DNA from: Aldehydirespirator sp965220485
GTDB taxonomy: Bacteria > Actinomycetota > Acidimicrobiia > Acidimicrobiales > Aldehydirespiratoraceae
Direction: 5' to 3'
NCBI GenBank assembly: GCA_965220485.1
Contig: OZ244832.1
Location: 3,906,001-3,970,000, forward strand
Length of the DNA: 64,000 bases
The position numbers and the translations under genes are program-made. Shown here piece after piece: positions 26,954 to 35,723 of this stretch. Position 1 is the stretch's first letter; each line of letters begins with the position of its first letter. The notes under the pieces are model-generated. The model was not told where the DNA came from, ran no database searches, and saw nothing but the letters and a program-made list of their open reading frames with translations.

Positions 26954-27772
26954 TTAGTCGATGTTGATGTCGGCGATGGTGCAGCCGACGGCGAATATGG
27001 GGATCGGGGCGTAGAAGTGGACGGTGCCGGATCCGGCCCCGGCCGCGGCTGCGGCTATGAAGGTGCGGATCTCGAAACCGCCCTGGCCGGCGTCGCGGTA
27101 GGTGTCGGTGTCGCTGTATTTGCAGAGCCGGTCGCGGTCGCCGGCGCACCAGCGGTCGAGGAAGTCGCGGTCCCAGTCCTCGTTGATGCGGCCCGAATCG
27201 GGGGTGGCCGGCCAGTGCGAGATGCCGCCGGTGCCGATCACCGCGATGCGCTCGGGGAGTTCGTCGGCGGCGCGGCGCAGCGCCTCGCCGAAGGTCCACG
27301 CTCTCGATAGCGGCGTGAGCGGCGGGCCCTGGCAGTTGATGTTGGCCGGGACGATGGGCACATCGAAGCGCGGGGTCAAGAAGTGCAGCGGCACCGCGAT
27401 GCCGTGGTCGAGGCGCCATTCCTCGGCGTAGGCCACGTCACAGGTCTGCATCACTGTCTCGATGAGGCGCTGGGAGAGGTTCCGGTTGCCGGGGGCGCGG
27501 AACTTGTCGATGCGCAGCCACTCGGGATCCTCGATGGGGCCTTCGTAGTGGTCGGCCATGCCCATGGCGTAGGCGGGCATGTTGTTCATGAAGAAGTTGG
27601 CGAAGTGCTCCGCGGCGATCACCGCCAACGCGTCGGGCTCGGCCGCCTCGAGCCGCAGCCGCATGCCGTTGTAGGCGGCATAGAAGGCGTCGCGCACCTC
27701 GGGATCAGCCCGCTCGGCCCGCCCGGTGATACCCGGGGCGTGACTGCACACCCCCGCATACACCAAAGGCAT
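26954..27772 (-). CDS. LigB-type extradiol dioxygenase catalytic subunit
   Basis: ATG at 27772 gives 272 residues. The protein belongs to the class III (LigB) extradiol dioxygenases, which use Fe(II) to open catecholic rings. Candidate iron ligands are His 11 (CSHAPGITG) and His 56 (IAAEHFANFF); HGIAVPLHFL and GTGGISHWPA are further family blocks. Its start overlaps the stop of the LigA-like subunit (TGATG), the normal order for protocatechuate 4,5-dioxygenase alpha and beta subunits. The exact substrate cannot be read from the sequence. The nearby FAH hydrolase could process the ring-cleavage product. Confidence 0.85.
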   Translation of the reverse strand: MPLVYAGVCSHAPGITGRAERADPEVRDAFYAAYNGMRLRLEAAEPDALAVIAAEHFANFFMNNMPAYAMGMADHYEGPIEDPEWLRIDKFRAPGNRNLSQRLIETVMQTCDVAYAEEWRLDHGIAVPLHFLTPRFDVPIVPANINCQGPPLTPLSRAWTFGEALRRAADELPERIAVIGTGGISHWPATPDSGRINEDWDRDFLDRWCAGDRDRLCKYSDTDTYRDAGQGGFEIRTFIAAAAAGAGSGTVHFYAPIPIFAVGCTIADINID

Positions 27773-28155
27773 CAGCTCGCCCTCCGGGGCCGTCCGTCGT
27801 GTTCTCCGTCGGCCTGACGCTGTCCGAGACGGCGGCTGTGGGCCTCCACCCCCTCGTAGCCGGCCAGCGCGTACACACCGGCCCGCACCGGCCCGTAGCG
27901 CTCGACACCGTCGCGCATCCGCTGAAGGTAGTCGGACCATTCGATCCTGCAGAACGCCGCGAAGTGCATGAGGATCTGGCCGTTGACCCCGAGGTGGTAG
28001 AGCAGCCCGATGTCGGGCTCGATGAGCGCCCGCCGCTCCTCGTCGTCGAGGTCGTAGTCGGCTATGGCCTCGTGGTGGTCGTTGCGGTAAGCCTGCTGTA
28101 CCCGCTCGTCACGATTGAGCTCGTACAGAAACTTCTGCACGTTGTACAGGCTCAT
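27772..28155 (-). CDS. LigA-type extradiol dioxygenase small subunit
   Basis: This 127-residue helical protein matches the protocatechuate 4,5-dioxygenase alpha subunit family: VQKFLYELNRDERVQQAYRN, LDDEERRALIEPDIGLLYHL, GVNGQILMHFAAF. LigA-like subunits cap the active site of LigB. The last 25 residues are a charged, Arg-rich tail. It overlaps the ligB-like gene by one base (TGATG), so the two are coupled. Upstream lies the large GC-rich repeat array. Confidence 0.85.
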   Translation of the reverse strand: MSLYNVQKFLYELNRDERVQQAYRNDHHEAIADYDLDDEERRALIEPDIGLLYHLGVNGQILMHFAAFCRIEWSDYLQRMRDGVERYGPVRAGVYALAGYEGVEAHSRRLGQRQADGEHDGRPRRAS

Positions 28156-28235
28156 CGAAGCGCCAGACTACCAGCGTGTTCAGCGGCGCCATTAGAGGCC
28201 GAGCGGGCAGTCAGCAGTTCAACGGAGGATCTTGC

Positions 28236-28531
28236 GAGGCGCAGAGCGAGGCCGTGGCTCGAGCGGCCCGTGAGCAGAGCGAACAAGAGCGGGAAACCCA
28301 GAGGCCGAGCGGCCCGTGAGCGGAGCGAACAAGAGCGGGAAACCCAGAGGCCGAGCGGCCCGTGAGCGGAGCGAACAAGAGCGGGAAACCCAGAGGCCGA
28401 GCGGCCCGTGAGCGGAGCGAACAAGAGCGGGAAACCCAGAGGCCGAGCGGCCCGTGAGCGGAGCGAACAAGAGCGGGAAACCCAGAGGCCGAGCGGCCCG
28501 TGAGCGGAGCGAACAAGAGCGGGAAACAGAG
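28236..28531. repeat. 46-bp tandem repeat array
   Basis: Five copies of a 46-bp unit start at 28302, 28348, 28394, 28440 and 28486; a diverged copy precedes them. The unit contains GGCCGAGCGGCCCGTGAGC and GAGCGAACAAGAGCGGGAAA. Copies are nearly identical with no unique spacers, so this is not CRISPR. Frames through it encode only repetitive shadow peptides. Single copies are dispersed elsewhere in the window. Confidence 0.9.
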
Positions 28532-28574
28532 TGCCTCAGCAGGCGGGCGCCCCTGGATCGAACCGCAGTTCCAG

Positions 28575-29366
28575 ATGAGTCGGTTCGACGCTGAGACGGC
28601 CGTCGTGCCCGTTGGCGAGGGCCTATGGGCCACCCACTTGTCGGCCGGCTGGAACATCGCAGACAACAGCAACGGCGGCTACGCGCTCACGTCGGTCCTG
28701 AGGGCAATGCGCTTGCTGGTGCCCCATCCCGACCCGATCTCGGTCACCACCCACTTCCTGCGTCCGGCCCAGGGCGATACCGATGCCGAGGTGAGAGCCT
28801 CGGTGGTCCGCTCGGGCCGCACGGTCAGCACGCTGAGAGGCTCGTTGTGGCAGGAGGGCAAGCAGCGCCTCGAGGTGCTGGCCGCCTTCTCGGACCTGGC
28901 CGCGGGCAACGGCAGCGGTCTGGAGATCGTGCAAGCGCCGCCGACGATCCCTCCGGTGGAGGAATGCGTGCATCGGGGAAGCCTCGAACAGGGGGTGGAG
29001 CTGCCGATCCTCTCCCGGGTGGATGTGCACGTGCATCCGGATCACGCTCCTGCGGGAGGCAGCGAACAGGCTCTGATCGATGGCTGGATCCGCTTCAGCG
29101 ACGGAGCGGTGCCGTCAACGATGGCGCTGCCGTTCTTCGCGGACGCCCTGCCGCCGTCGTTGTACCCCCTGCTCGGCTTCGTCGGCTGGGTGCCCACCAT
29201 CGAGCTGACCGTCCACGCTCGCCGGGTCCCCGCGCCGGGCTGGCTCCAGGTTCGTCAGGAGAGCCATGACCTCCACGACGGCCGGATGATCGAGTCCGGC
29301 TCGCTGTGGGACTCCACCGGCGCGCTGGTGGCCGCCTCCCGCCAGATCGGCCTGCTGCTGACCTGA
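28575..29366 (+). CDS. double-hotdog acyl-CoA thioesterase-like protein
   Basis: ATG at 28575 gives 263 residues; earlier starts fall within the repeat array. The N-terminal hotdog shows NIADNSNGGYALTSVLRAMR (central helix) and TTHFLRPAQGDTDAEVRASV. The C-terminal hotdog shows LIDGWIRFSDGAVPSTMALP and WLQVRQESHDLHDGRMIESG, then SLWDSTGALVAASRQIGLLL. This is the TesB-like/PF13622 pattern of acyl-CoA thioesterases. The physiological acyl-CoA is unknown. It diverges from the LigAB/FAH genes. Confidence 0.8.
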   Translation: MSRFDAETAVVPVGEGLWATHLSAGWNIADNSNGGYALTSVLRAMRLLVPHPDPISVTTHFLRPAQGDTDAEVRASVVRSGRTVSTLRGSLWQEGKQRLEVLAAFSDLAAGNGSGLEIVQAPPTIPPVEECVHRGSLEQGVELPILSRVDVHVHPDHAPAGGSEQALIDGWIRFSDGAVPSTMALPFFADALPPSLYPLLGFVGWVPTIELTVHARRVPAPGWLQVRQESHDLHDGRMIESGSLWDSTGALVAASRQIGLLLT

Positions 29367-29963
29367 GCGGCGTCGTGTTGCCCGCTCTTGTTTGCTGCGC
29401 TCACGGGCCGCTCGGGCCACGGCCTCGCTAAGAAGACGCGCGGGTAGGTGATGCCGCCTCGCGGTGCGGCGTCGTGTTGCCCGCCCTTGTTCGCTGTGCT
29501 CACGGGCCGCTCGGGCCAAGGCCTCGCTGAGCGTCTCGCCAAAATCCTCACGACTCACCGCCTACCCGCTCGGCCTCTAAACCTGAATCCACCGGCGCGG
29601 TGAGGCGGGGGTTGGCGTGTCCACCAGAAAGGCCTCCTGACGTGGGAGAATGCCGCTAAGAACGACGGTCGTTCTGGCTATGTGGGGAGGCACTTCATGT
29701 GAGCGGAGTGCTGTCTCTGGTGTCCCGAAATCTGTAGAGAAACGCGTCGTATGCGACCACAACCCGTGCAGAGTTGGTGAGAGACCACAGACCCATCGGT
29801 GGATTCAGGCTAGGTGCCCCGCGTGATTCTTCGTTGGCTGCGGCCTATCCGCTCGGCCTCTAGGAGAGTGATGAGCAAGTCCCGAATCGCGCGATCCTCG
29901 ATCACAAAACCCCAGGTCAGAGGCTTGCCCGCTACCCAAGAACCGCATTACTCAGCAGTCTTC
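29367..29963. other. repeat-rich gap
   Basis: Two inverted-orientation copies of the dispersed repeat lie at 29371-29430 and 29470-29536. A 17-bp palindrome is at 29659-29675 and the complement of the 19-mer from 12.3 kb is near 29.90 kb. No gene is supported. Confidence 0.6.
29659..29675. repeat. 17-bp palindrome
   Basis: AGAACGAC and GTCGTTCT are perfect inverse copies around a single G. The spacing between GAAC and GTTC is 7 bp, unlike the 4 bp of actinobacterial LexA boxes. It may be an operator or part of a decayed element; no gene starts close by. Confidence 0.45.
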
Positions 29964-30138
29964 TAGTGTCCTGTTTGGCTAGTTCGTGGCGAATTGGAAG
30001 GTTCACAGGACGCCGGGACCGGGACCACTGCCTCGGTCGGTCGAACTTCAATCAGTTATCCACCTCTAGGGTGGCAAAGTGCTTGAAGTTCCACTTCGTC
30101 CCCACACATCTTCAACGAATTCCTGACTCAGGACACTA
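29964..30138. mobile_element. MITE related to the IS630 element at 1084
   Basis: The left end CTAGTGTCCTGTTTGGCTAG differs from the IS630 left end at two of 20 positions, and the right end CAACGAATTCC...CAGGACACTAG matches the IS630 right end, including its subterminal CAACGAATTCC. TA lies at both ends (29964-29965, 30137-30138). The 175-bp element has no coding frame and is a likely non-autonomous derivative. Confidence 0.8.
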
Positions 30139-30148
30139 GGCTGCGCCG

Positions 30149-31399
30149 TTACTGGTAGATGATCATGTCGGGCACTCGATCCAGCGCCTGGACATCCTCC
30201 GGGGTCATCAGCGGCCTGTCCTGTTTGAAGAACAGCTTGAAGGCCGGTCGTTGTGAGGGGTTGGAGAGGGCGAACAGCTTGTAGCCGTTCAACTTGGCGC
30301 GGGGGCTCCCGATGCCGTCCATGTCGATCGACAACTCGACTCCGCTGTGTCTCTCGATCGCGTCGCGGTCGTGCAGCATGCGGCCGGTGAACTGGTGCAC
30401 CATCAGGATCTTGGAAGGCAGCCCCTCCTCTTCCACCAGCGCCGAGAGGTAGCCCAGCACGTCGTTCACTTGGCTGCCGGTGATGCCGCCGATGGCCCGC
30501 CCGGGACGGACACCCAGCGGCCTGGTCGCGAACTCCGGGTCCACGGCGATGTGGACGAACGGCTCCCGCAGGAAGCTCTCGAGGAGCTTCACCTCCGTAA
30601 GCGGATCGCTCCAGCCGATCTGAGTGTCGAGGAAGAGAAGCATCCCGTGTTCGCGTGCCGCCTCGACGTAGGTGGCGATGCGATCGTGGGAGAGCCGGTA
30701 GAGCCAGAGGCCGTCAGACGTCGGCTTCGCTTGGGCGACGCCCGTGATGAGGTGATAGGCGCCGATCGCGCCGCGCGGCCCGTTCAGCCGGTCGTAGCGT
30801 TCCGCCCATGCGGCGACCTGCTCGGCCACATCCCCAGGGGTTCCATGGCCGAGCACTCCCATCGCCGGAACCCCGGGATGGCCGTAGAAGGCGACGATTT
30901 GGGCCCTCTGCGGGGCCAGCGTCACGGGCGACGACCAAGTCCAGACGCCGGACTCGCTGCTTGCGTACAGCAAGCGCTGCACCGGCAGCAGGCGCTCGCT
31001 CCAGTCGCCGTCGAGGGCGCGTACTTTCAGCGAAACCTTGACGAGTCCGTCGGCGAGCCGCCGTGCGACGATGCGGGCCTCGGCGCCCTGAAGGGCGACG
31101 GGCGAGGTCGACAGCCAGCGGGGGTGCTTGCTGCCCGCGGGCATCAGGCGCTTGCGCGGCATCAGGTGCTCGCTCCAGGCGCCGCTGTCGGAGCGCATCT
31201 GCAACGCGACCTCGACGCGTCCGTCGGCAAGCCACCGCGCGCCGACGCGGGCCTCGATCGCTCCGTCCGGCACCGCCTCCTGGGCCGCGGCCAGGGGATT
31301 CCCCCACATCAGCGTCAAGCAGACCGACAGCGCGGTCGCGACTGCACAGGCGCGTCGTCTCACGGGTCCGCGCCGCCTGATGTCGAAGCGGCGTTTCAC
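30149..31399 (-). CDS. secreted protein with two lineage-type repeats and a barrel-like C-terminal domain
   Basis: The 416-residue protein starts with a twin-basic N-terminus and a hydrophobic signal segment (about 18-40, VATALSVCLTLMWGNPLAAA). Two tandem repeats follow: ARWLADGRVEVALQMRSDSG, then AWSEHLMPRKRLMP (about 53-100), and ARRLADGLVKVSLKVRALDG, then DWSERLLPVQRLLY (about 111-158). The C-terminal 250 residues (IVAFYGHPGVPAMGVLG, MLLFLDTQIGWSDPLTEVKL, VHIAVDPEF) have the alternating strand-helix pattern of a TIM barrel, possibly glycosidase-like. No catalytic pair was assigned. It is probably extracellular and is transcribed alone. Confidence 0.6.
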   Translation of the reverse strand: MKRRFDIRRRGPVRRRACAVATALSVCLTLMWGNPLAAAQEAVPDGAIEARVGARWLADGRVEVALQMRSDSGAWSEHLMPRKRLMPAGSKHPRWLSTSPVALQGAEARIVARRLADGLVKVSLKVRALDGDWSERLLPVQRLLYASSESGVWTWSSPVTLAPQRAQIVAFYGHPGVPAMGVLGHGTPGDVAEQVAAWAERYDRLNGPRGAIGAYHLITGVAQAKPTSDGLWLYRLSHDRIATYVEAAREHGMLLFLDTQIGWSDPLTEVKLLESFLREPFVHIAVDPEFATRPLGVRPGRAIGGITGSQVNDVLGYLSALVEEEGLPSKILMVHQFTGRMLHDRDAIERHSGVELSIDMDGIGSPRAKLNGYKLFALSNPSQRPAFKLFFKQDRPLMTPEDVQALDRVPDMIIYQ

Positions 31400-31439
31400 G
31401 CCCGGCCATCCCGTCGGAGAGGCCTCAACGATCCGGTGC

Positions 31440-32744
31440 CTAGGGCGCGAACTCGAAGACGATGTTGGCCAGGCTGGCCTCGATGTCGTCGGGGTCGAGG
31501 TGGTGGATGACCGTGATCTTCTGCGAGCCGCAGTCCCCGAAACCGTCGCAGTTGATGGTGCCGATGATGCCGCGGTAGCCGCTCACCGCGTTCAGGTGCT
31601 GGCGCACGCCGGCCCGGTCTATCACCAGCGTGTCGCCCTCCACCTTGGACGCAGCCTCGATGGCTTCGAGCAGCAGGGTGGTGGCGTCGTAGGCGTGGGC
31701 CCAGTACGGCGCTGATGGAGGCTCACCGTAGGTCTCGGCGTAGGCGGCCAGCAGGCCGTCGGGAGTCTTGCCTGTGCTCTGGTTGGCGGTGGCGCCGAAG
31801 CGCAGGTCGGGGCCGGAGAAGTACACGCCCGCCGACTGCGGCAGCGACATGAATCCGTCGTTGAGCAGGGCGGCGTCGGTGAGCAGGGTCGTCTCCTCCA
31901 AGCCCGGCACTCCGGGCGCCTGCCCGGTCAGGAAGTCGCCGGCGGGCTGGAAGATGGGAAAGAACAGGGCCTCGGGGCCGCCGGCCGCGACTTCGGTCAG
32001 GACCGGCACCATGTCGGTGTCCTCCTTGTTGATCGCCGAGAACCCGGTGACGGTGCCCCCCAGCCGCTCGTAGCTGTCGGCGAAGGCCTGCGCTATCGAC
32101 CGGGAGTAGGGATCACCGTCGTGGATGGCCGCCGCGGAGGCCAGTCCCAGCTCGGAGTGGACGAATCGGGCCATGGCCTCGCCCACGAACAGGCCGTTGT
32201 TGGAGGTGCGGTAGTAGCCGACGCTGTGGTTCAGGCCGGGATTGCCGGCTAGGTCCGATGTGAGCGTCGGCGACGTGTTGGACGGGGCGATCAGGACCAT
32301 GCCCGCCGCGGTGACGAGGGGCGCCGCGGCCACCGCCGCGGTGGAGCACGACGGCCCGACCACGCCGATCACGTCCTCGTCGGCGACGATGGTCTGGGCC
32401 GCGGCCTGGGCGCCGTCGGGAGAGCACAGGTCGTCGTAGCGGGTTCCGAGGTCGACGTCGAAGCCCCGGACCGGGCCGAAGTCGGCCACTGCCAGCTCCA
32501 CGCCCCGCTGGTTGGGGATGCCCAGGTAGGCCACGTCGCCGGTGATGGTGTTCAGCGAGCGGATCTGCACGGCGTCGCCGGCGGGCACCTCGACCACGCC
32601 AAGCGAGCCGTCGCCCAGATGGTCGGGCTCGGGAGCGTGGGCGGTGTCGGCGCCGCCGCCGCAGGCCGCGGTTCCGAGCACCACCAACAGGACTGCACAC
32701 CTCAGCGCGGTGAGGAGTCCGACACTCCTGCCCAGCCCGTGCAT
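31440..32744 (-). CDS. LivJ-type periplasmic-binding lipoprotein
   Basis: ATG at 32744 gives 434 residues; the frame runs further upstream only through a 15-bp repeat array and is not real there. A signal peptide (LRCAVLLVVLGTAACGGG) ends in a lipobox Cys, so the protein is likely anchored outside the membrane. The mature part is a type I periplasmic-binding fold: IRSLNTITGDVAYLGIPNQR, GVVGPSCSTAAVAAAPLVTA, AAIHDGDPYSRSIAQAFADS and YDATTLLLEAIEAAS. It probably delivers an amino acid or related acid to the LivHMGF transporter encoded at 19591-24087. Confidence 0.88.
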   Translation of the reverse strand: MHGLGRSVGLLTALRCAVLLVVLGTAACGGGADTAHAPEPDHLGDGSLGVVEVPAGDAVQIRSLNTITGDVAYLGIPNQRGVELAVADFGPVRGFDVDLGTRYDDLCSPDGAQAAAQTIVADEDVIGVVGPSCSTAAVAAAPLVTAAGMVLIAPSNTSPTLTSDLAGNPGLNHSVGYYRTSNNGLFVGEAMARFVHSELGLASAAAIHDGDPYSRSIAQAFADSYERLGGTVTGFSAINKEDTDMVPVLTEVAAGGPEALFFPIFQPAGDFLTGQAPGVPGLEETTLLTDAALLNDGFMSLPQSAGVYFSGPDLRFGATANQSTGKTPDGLLAAYAETYGEPPSAPYWAHAYDATTLLLEAIEAASKVEGDTLVIDRAGVRQHLNAVSGYRGIIGTINCDGFGDCGSQKITVIHHLDPDDIEASLANIVFEFAP

Positions 32745-32770
32745 GCGGGCCAGTATGGCGGCGCACCGAA

Positions 32771-33015
32771 CAAGCCGCTCAGTCACAAGCCGCTCAGTCA
32801 CAAGCCGCTCAGTCACAAGCCGCTCAGTCACAAGCCGCTCAGTCACAAGCCGCTCAGTCACAAGCCGCTCAGTCACAAGCCGCTCAGTCACAAGCCGCTC
32901 AGTCACAAGCCGCTCAGTCACAAGCCGCTCAGTCACAAGCCGCTCAGTCACAAGCCGCTCAGTCACAAGCCGCTCAGTCCAGGAACAAGCCGCTCAGTCA
33001 CAAGCCGCTCAGTCC
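32771..33015. repeat. 15-bp tandem repeat array starting at a stop codon
   Basis: CAAGCCGCTCAGTCA repeats 14 times without gaps from 32771 to 32980, then twice more after AGGAA spacers up to 33015. On the minus strand the unit reads TGACTGAGCGGCTTG and begins with the last codons and stop of the downstream-oriented acyl-CoA synthetase (LFLD-stop at 33009). Frames through the array encode TERLV or HKPLS repeats and are shadows. Confidence 0.9.
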
Positions 33016-34499
33016 AGGAACAAGTCGGCGTGGCGGGACCGCAGTTCGGCCTTGAGGACCTTGCCCATGGAGTTGCGAGGCAGGTGCTCGACGAACACGT
33101 AGCGCTTGGGGTGCTTGAACCGGGCCAGGTCCGCCATTCTGTCGGCGAGACCGGCGGCCAGCTCCTGTCCGCCGCCGGTGCCGGGTCCCGCAACCACGAA
33201 CGCCGCAACCGCTTCGCCGAGGTCGCGATGCTCGAGGCCCACCACCGCGGATTCGACCACGGCCGGGTGGGCGTCGAGGGCCTGCTCGATCTCGGCGGGG
33301 TATACGTTGAGGCCGCCCGAGATGATCAGGTCACTGGCCCGGCCCTCCAGCGTCAGGCGACCGTCGGTGTCGAGTCGGCCCACGTCGCCGGTGATGAGCC
33401 AGCCGTCGGCAGTGCGCGATTCTTCTGTCGCGTCGGGCCGTCTCCAGTAGCCGGGCCCGACGTTGGGCCCCCGAACCTGCACCATCCCGGGCTCTCCATC
33501 GACTGGCTTTCCGCTGTCGCCGCATACCCGCACGTCGATGTTCGGCAGAGCGAAGCCCACCGTGCCCGCCACCCGGGGGCCGTCGTAGGGATTGGAGGTG
33601 ATCATCAGCGCCTCGCTCATCCCGTAGCGCTCCAGCACTTCACAGCCCGTGCGCTCGGCCACGGCCCGCTGCAGCTCGGCTGTCATCGGCGCCGAGCCCG
33701 ACACCAGGAGCCGGATGCGGCTGCAGGCAGTCGCATCGAAGGCGTCGAGGGCCATGAGCCTGCTGTAGTGGGTGGGCACGCCCATCATCACGGTGGCGGC
33801 GGGCAGGCGCGCGAGCACCTCGGCAGCATCGAAGCGCTCCAGGAAGATCACCTCGCAGGAGCTGAGCATGGCGGTGTGCAGGGCCACCATCAGCCCGTGC
33901 ACGTGGAAGATCGGCAGGGCGTGCAACAGCATGTCTGTGGGCTGGAACGCCCAGGCCTCGTTGAGCGTGAGCGCATTGGTGGCCAGGTTGCCGTGGGTGA
34001 GGAGGGCGCCCTTGGGCCGACCGGTCGTGCCCGACGTGTACACGAGGGCGGCGAAGTCGTCGGCTCCGCAGGCTGCGACACCGTCGAAGGGCCGGGCCTC
34101 GGCGAGCCCGCCGGCCAGGGTCTCGGCGTCGCGCACCACCGCGGCGGGTTCGGCGTCGGCCACGAACCACTCGACTTCGGCCGGGGTGTAGGCGGGGTTG
34201 AGCGGCACGTACACCGCGCCGAGCCGCAGCACACCCAGGTAGAGGGCCACCGCGTCGATCGACTTGGGGATCTGCGCCACCACCCTGTCGTCCGCCGACA
34301 CGCCCAAGCCTCGCAGCCAGCCTGCGGCCTGCGCCGCGCGCGCGTCCACCTCCCCGTACGTGAGCGAGGATCCACCCGGAACGCGTAGGAACGGCCGGTC
34401 CATTCCCCACTCGAACCGTTGCCTCAGCAGGCCGTAGAAGCCCTCGTCCACGTCCGAGAGTCTGCCCGGGTCGAGGTTGAGTGTGACTTCGAGGCCCAC
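33009..34499 (-). CDS. malonyl-CoA synthetase-like acyl-CoA synthetase
   Basis: GTG at 34499 gives 496 residues. The adenylate-forming family signature is YTSGTTGRPKGALLTHGNL; later cores are RYGMSEALMITSN (A5), GWLITGDVGRLDTDGRLTLE (A7) and PRNSMGKVLKAEL with the catalytic Lys (A10). HALPIFHVHGLMVALHTAML is like MatB/malonyl-CoA synthetases, which activate malonate with ATP and CoA. Exact acid specificity cannot be confirmed by eye. The last codons seed the 15-bp repeat array. Confidence 0.8.
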   Translation of the reverse strand: MGLEVTLNLDPGRLSDVDEGFYGLLRQRFEWGMDRPFLRVPGGSSLTYGEVDARAAQAAGWLRGLGVSADDRVVAQIPKSIDAVALYLGVLRLGAVYVPLNPAYTPAEVEWFVADAEPAAVVRDAETLAGGLAEARPFDGVAACGADDFAALVYTSGTTGRPKGALLTHGNLATNALTLNEAWAFQPTDMLLHALPIFHVHGLMVALHTAMLSSCEVIFLERFDAAEVLARLPAATVMMGVPTHYSRLMALDAFDATACSRIRLLVSGSAPMTAELQRAVAERTGCEVLERYGMSEALMITSNPYDGPRVAGTVGFALPNIDVRVCGDSGKPVDGEPGMVQVRGPNVGPGYWRRPDATEESRTADGWLITGDVGRLDTDGRLTLEGRASDLIISGGLNVYPAEIEQALDAHPAVVESAVVGLEHRDLGEAVAAFVVAGPGTGGGQELAAGLADRMADLARFKHPKRYVFVEHLPRNSMGKVLKAELRSRHADLFLD

Positions 34500-34589
34500 C
34501 GGCGATATTGATGCCGTTGTCCCCCTCCAGGGTGGTCAACTACATCAATTTCGCTGGTGGCTGGCCTGGTCGACCGTAGCCTCGTCTGT

Positions 34590-35108
34590 ATGGGCCTGGC
34601 AGTGGAGCGGAATCTCGTGCTCACCGGGTTCATGGGGACCGGGAAGACGACGGTGGGCCGCATCCTGGCCGAGCGGCTGGGACTTGAGTTCGTCGACACC
34701 GACGAGCTCATCGAGTCGCGTTCGGGCCCGATTCACGAGATCTTCGAGCGCGACGGCGAGGACGCCTTCCGTGCGCTGGAGCGGTCCGTGGCCCGGGAGC
34801 TGGCCGGGCGCACCGGCCTCGTGATCGCGACCGGGGGACGCATGATGCTCGATTCCGAGTGCGAGGCCTGTCTGGAGCCGGTCTCTGACGTGGTTTGCCT
34901 GACGGCAGGCTCCGACACCATCGTCGAGAGGGTCGCGGGCCCCGGTGCGGTGCCGCGCCCGCTGCTCGACGCTCCAGACGCCTCGGCCCGGGTGCGAGAA
35001 CTGCTGGCCGAGCGGGCCGAGGGCTACGGGAGGTTCGCCTCGGTGGACACTGCGGGCCGCAACCCCGACGAGGTGGCCGACGCGGTGATGTCGCGGCTCG
35101 GGCTATAA
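34590..35108 (+). CDS. aroK: shikimate kinase
   Basis: The 172-residue protein phosphorylates shikimate at the 3-position in the chorismate pathway. Walker A is GFMGTGKTTVGRILAERL; VDTDELIE gives the Asp that contacts Mg and shikimate; AFRALERSVARELA gives the FRxxE box; IATGGRMML is the GG shikimate-binding loop. A lid-region Arg pair appears in PRPLLDAPDASARVRELLAE. ATG at 34590 is chosen as the start next to the first strand. aroQ follows 7 bp downstream, so the pair is an operon. Confidence 0.93.
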   Translation: MGLAVERNLVLTGFMGTGKTTVGRILAERLGLEFVDTDELIESRSGPIHEIFERDGEDAFRALERSVARELAGRTGLVIATGGRMMLDSECEACLEPVSDVVCLTAGSDTIVERVAGPGAVPRPLLDAPDASARVRELLAERAEGYGRFASVDTAGRNPDEVADAVMSRLGL

Positions 35109-35115
35109 CTGCGCT

Positions 35116-35568
35116 ATGGCGCTAACGATCCTGGTAGTCAACGGTCCCAACCTCAACCTGCTCGGAACCCGCGAGACCGACGTGTACGGACACGCCACCC
35201 TCGACGAGCTGATGGCCGGTGTGGCCACCCACGCCGAGTCGCGGGGCGCAGTCGTGCGCCATGTGCAGTCCAACGCCGAGGGCGACCTGGTGGCGGTCGT
35301 CCAGGCTGCCGCCGCCGGCGGGGACGACGCCGCCGACGGCGTGGTGATCAACGCGGGCGCTCTCACCCACTACTCGATCGCGCTGCGCGACGCCATCGCC
35401 GCGGTCGACGTGCCCGTGGTGGAGACGCACCTGTCCAACGTGTACGCCCGTGAGGACTTCCGCCACACCTCGGCCATCGCTGCGGTCTGCGTGGGGGTCA
35501 TCACCGGCTTCGGTGCCACGAGCTACCGGCTCGCGGTGGACGCCCTGATCGACCTGCTGGGCGACTAG
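35116..35568 (+). CDS. aroQ: type II 3-dehydroquinate dehydratase
   Basis: The 150-residue protein converts 3-dehydroquinate to 3-dehydroshikimate. LVVNGPNLNLLGTRETDVYG contains the Asn-rich opening and the catalytic Tyr; VINAGALTHYSIALRDAI and VVETHLSNVYAREDFRHTS contain the substrate-binding Asn and catalytic His. Length and motifs are normal for the dodecameric type II enzyme. It lies directly downstream of aroK. Confidence 0.95.
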   Translation: MALTILVVNGPNLNLLGTRETDVYGHATLDELMAGVATHAESRGAVVRHVQSNAEGDLVAVVQAAAAGGDDAADGVVINAGALTHYSIALRDAIAAVDVPVVETHLSNVYAREDFRHTSAIAAVCVGVITGFGATSYRLAVDALIDLLGD

Positions 35569-35634
35569 CTCTGCGGGGAGACAGTGCTCGACATCATCGA
35601 CGGCTGGCACTATCCCGACCGCGAGATACACCGG

Positions 35635-35663
35635 TTAGACCAGCAGTTTCGTACCCCTATACT
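35635..35663 (+). promoter_or_regulatory. promoter upstream of the GT-C membrane protein
   Basis: TTAGAC (35635-35640) and TATACT (35658-35663) are spaced by exactly 17 bp, a good match to the housekeeping sigma pattern. It lies after the aroQ stop and about 60 bp before the DUF2723 gene. Confidence 0.5.
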
Positions 35664-35723
35664 TGGGCTGTGCCTCCGTCGCGGCCGCCCGCGCGCTGTG
35701 TCTAGCCGGGGTCAACACTGCCG

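Noticed and set aside
28302..28531. Possible CRISPR array
   Set aside because: The 46-bp units are contiguous with no unique spacers and no cas genes are nearby.
28152..28672. Minus-strand frames encoding repeated SGFPALVRSAHGPL peptides
   Set aside because: They arise only from translation of the 46-bp array and have no start signal or family match.
29659..29675. LexA operator
   Set aside because: GAAC and GTTC are separated by 7 bp instead of 4, and no SOS gene is adjacent.
32619..34388. Long plus-strand frame encoding HKPLS repeats
   Set aside because: It runs through a 15-bp tandem array and antisense to a clear acyl-CoA synthetase gene.
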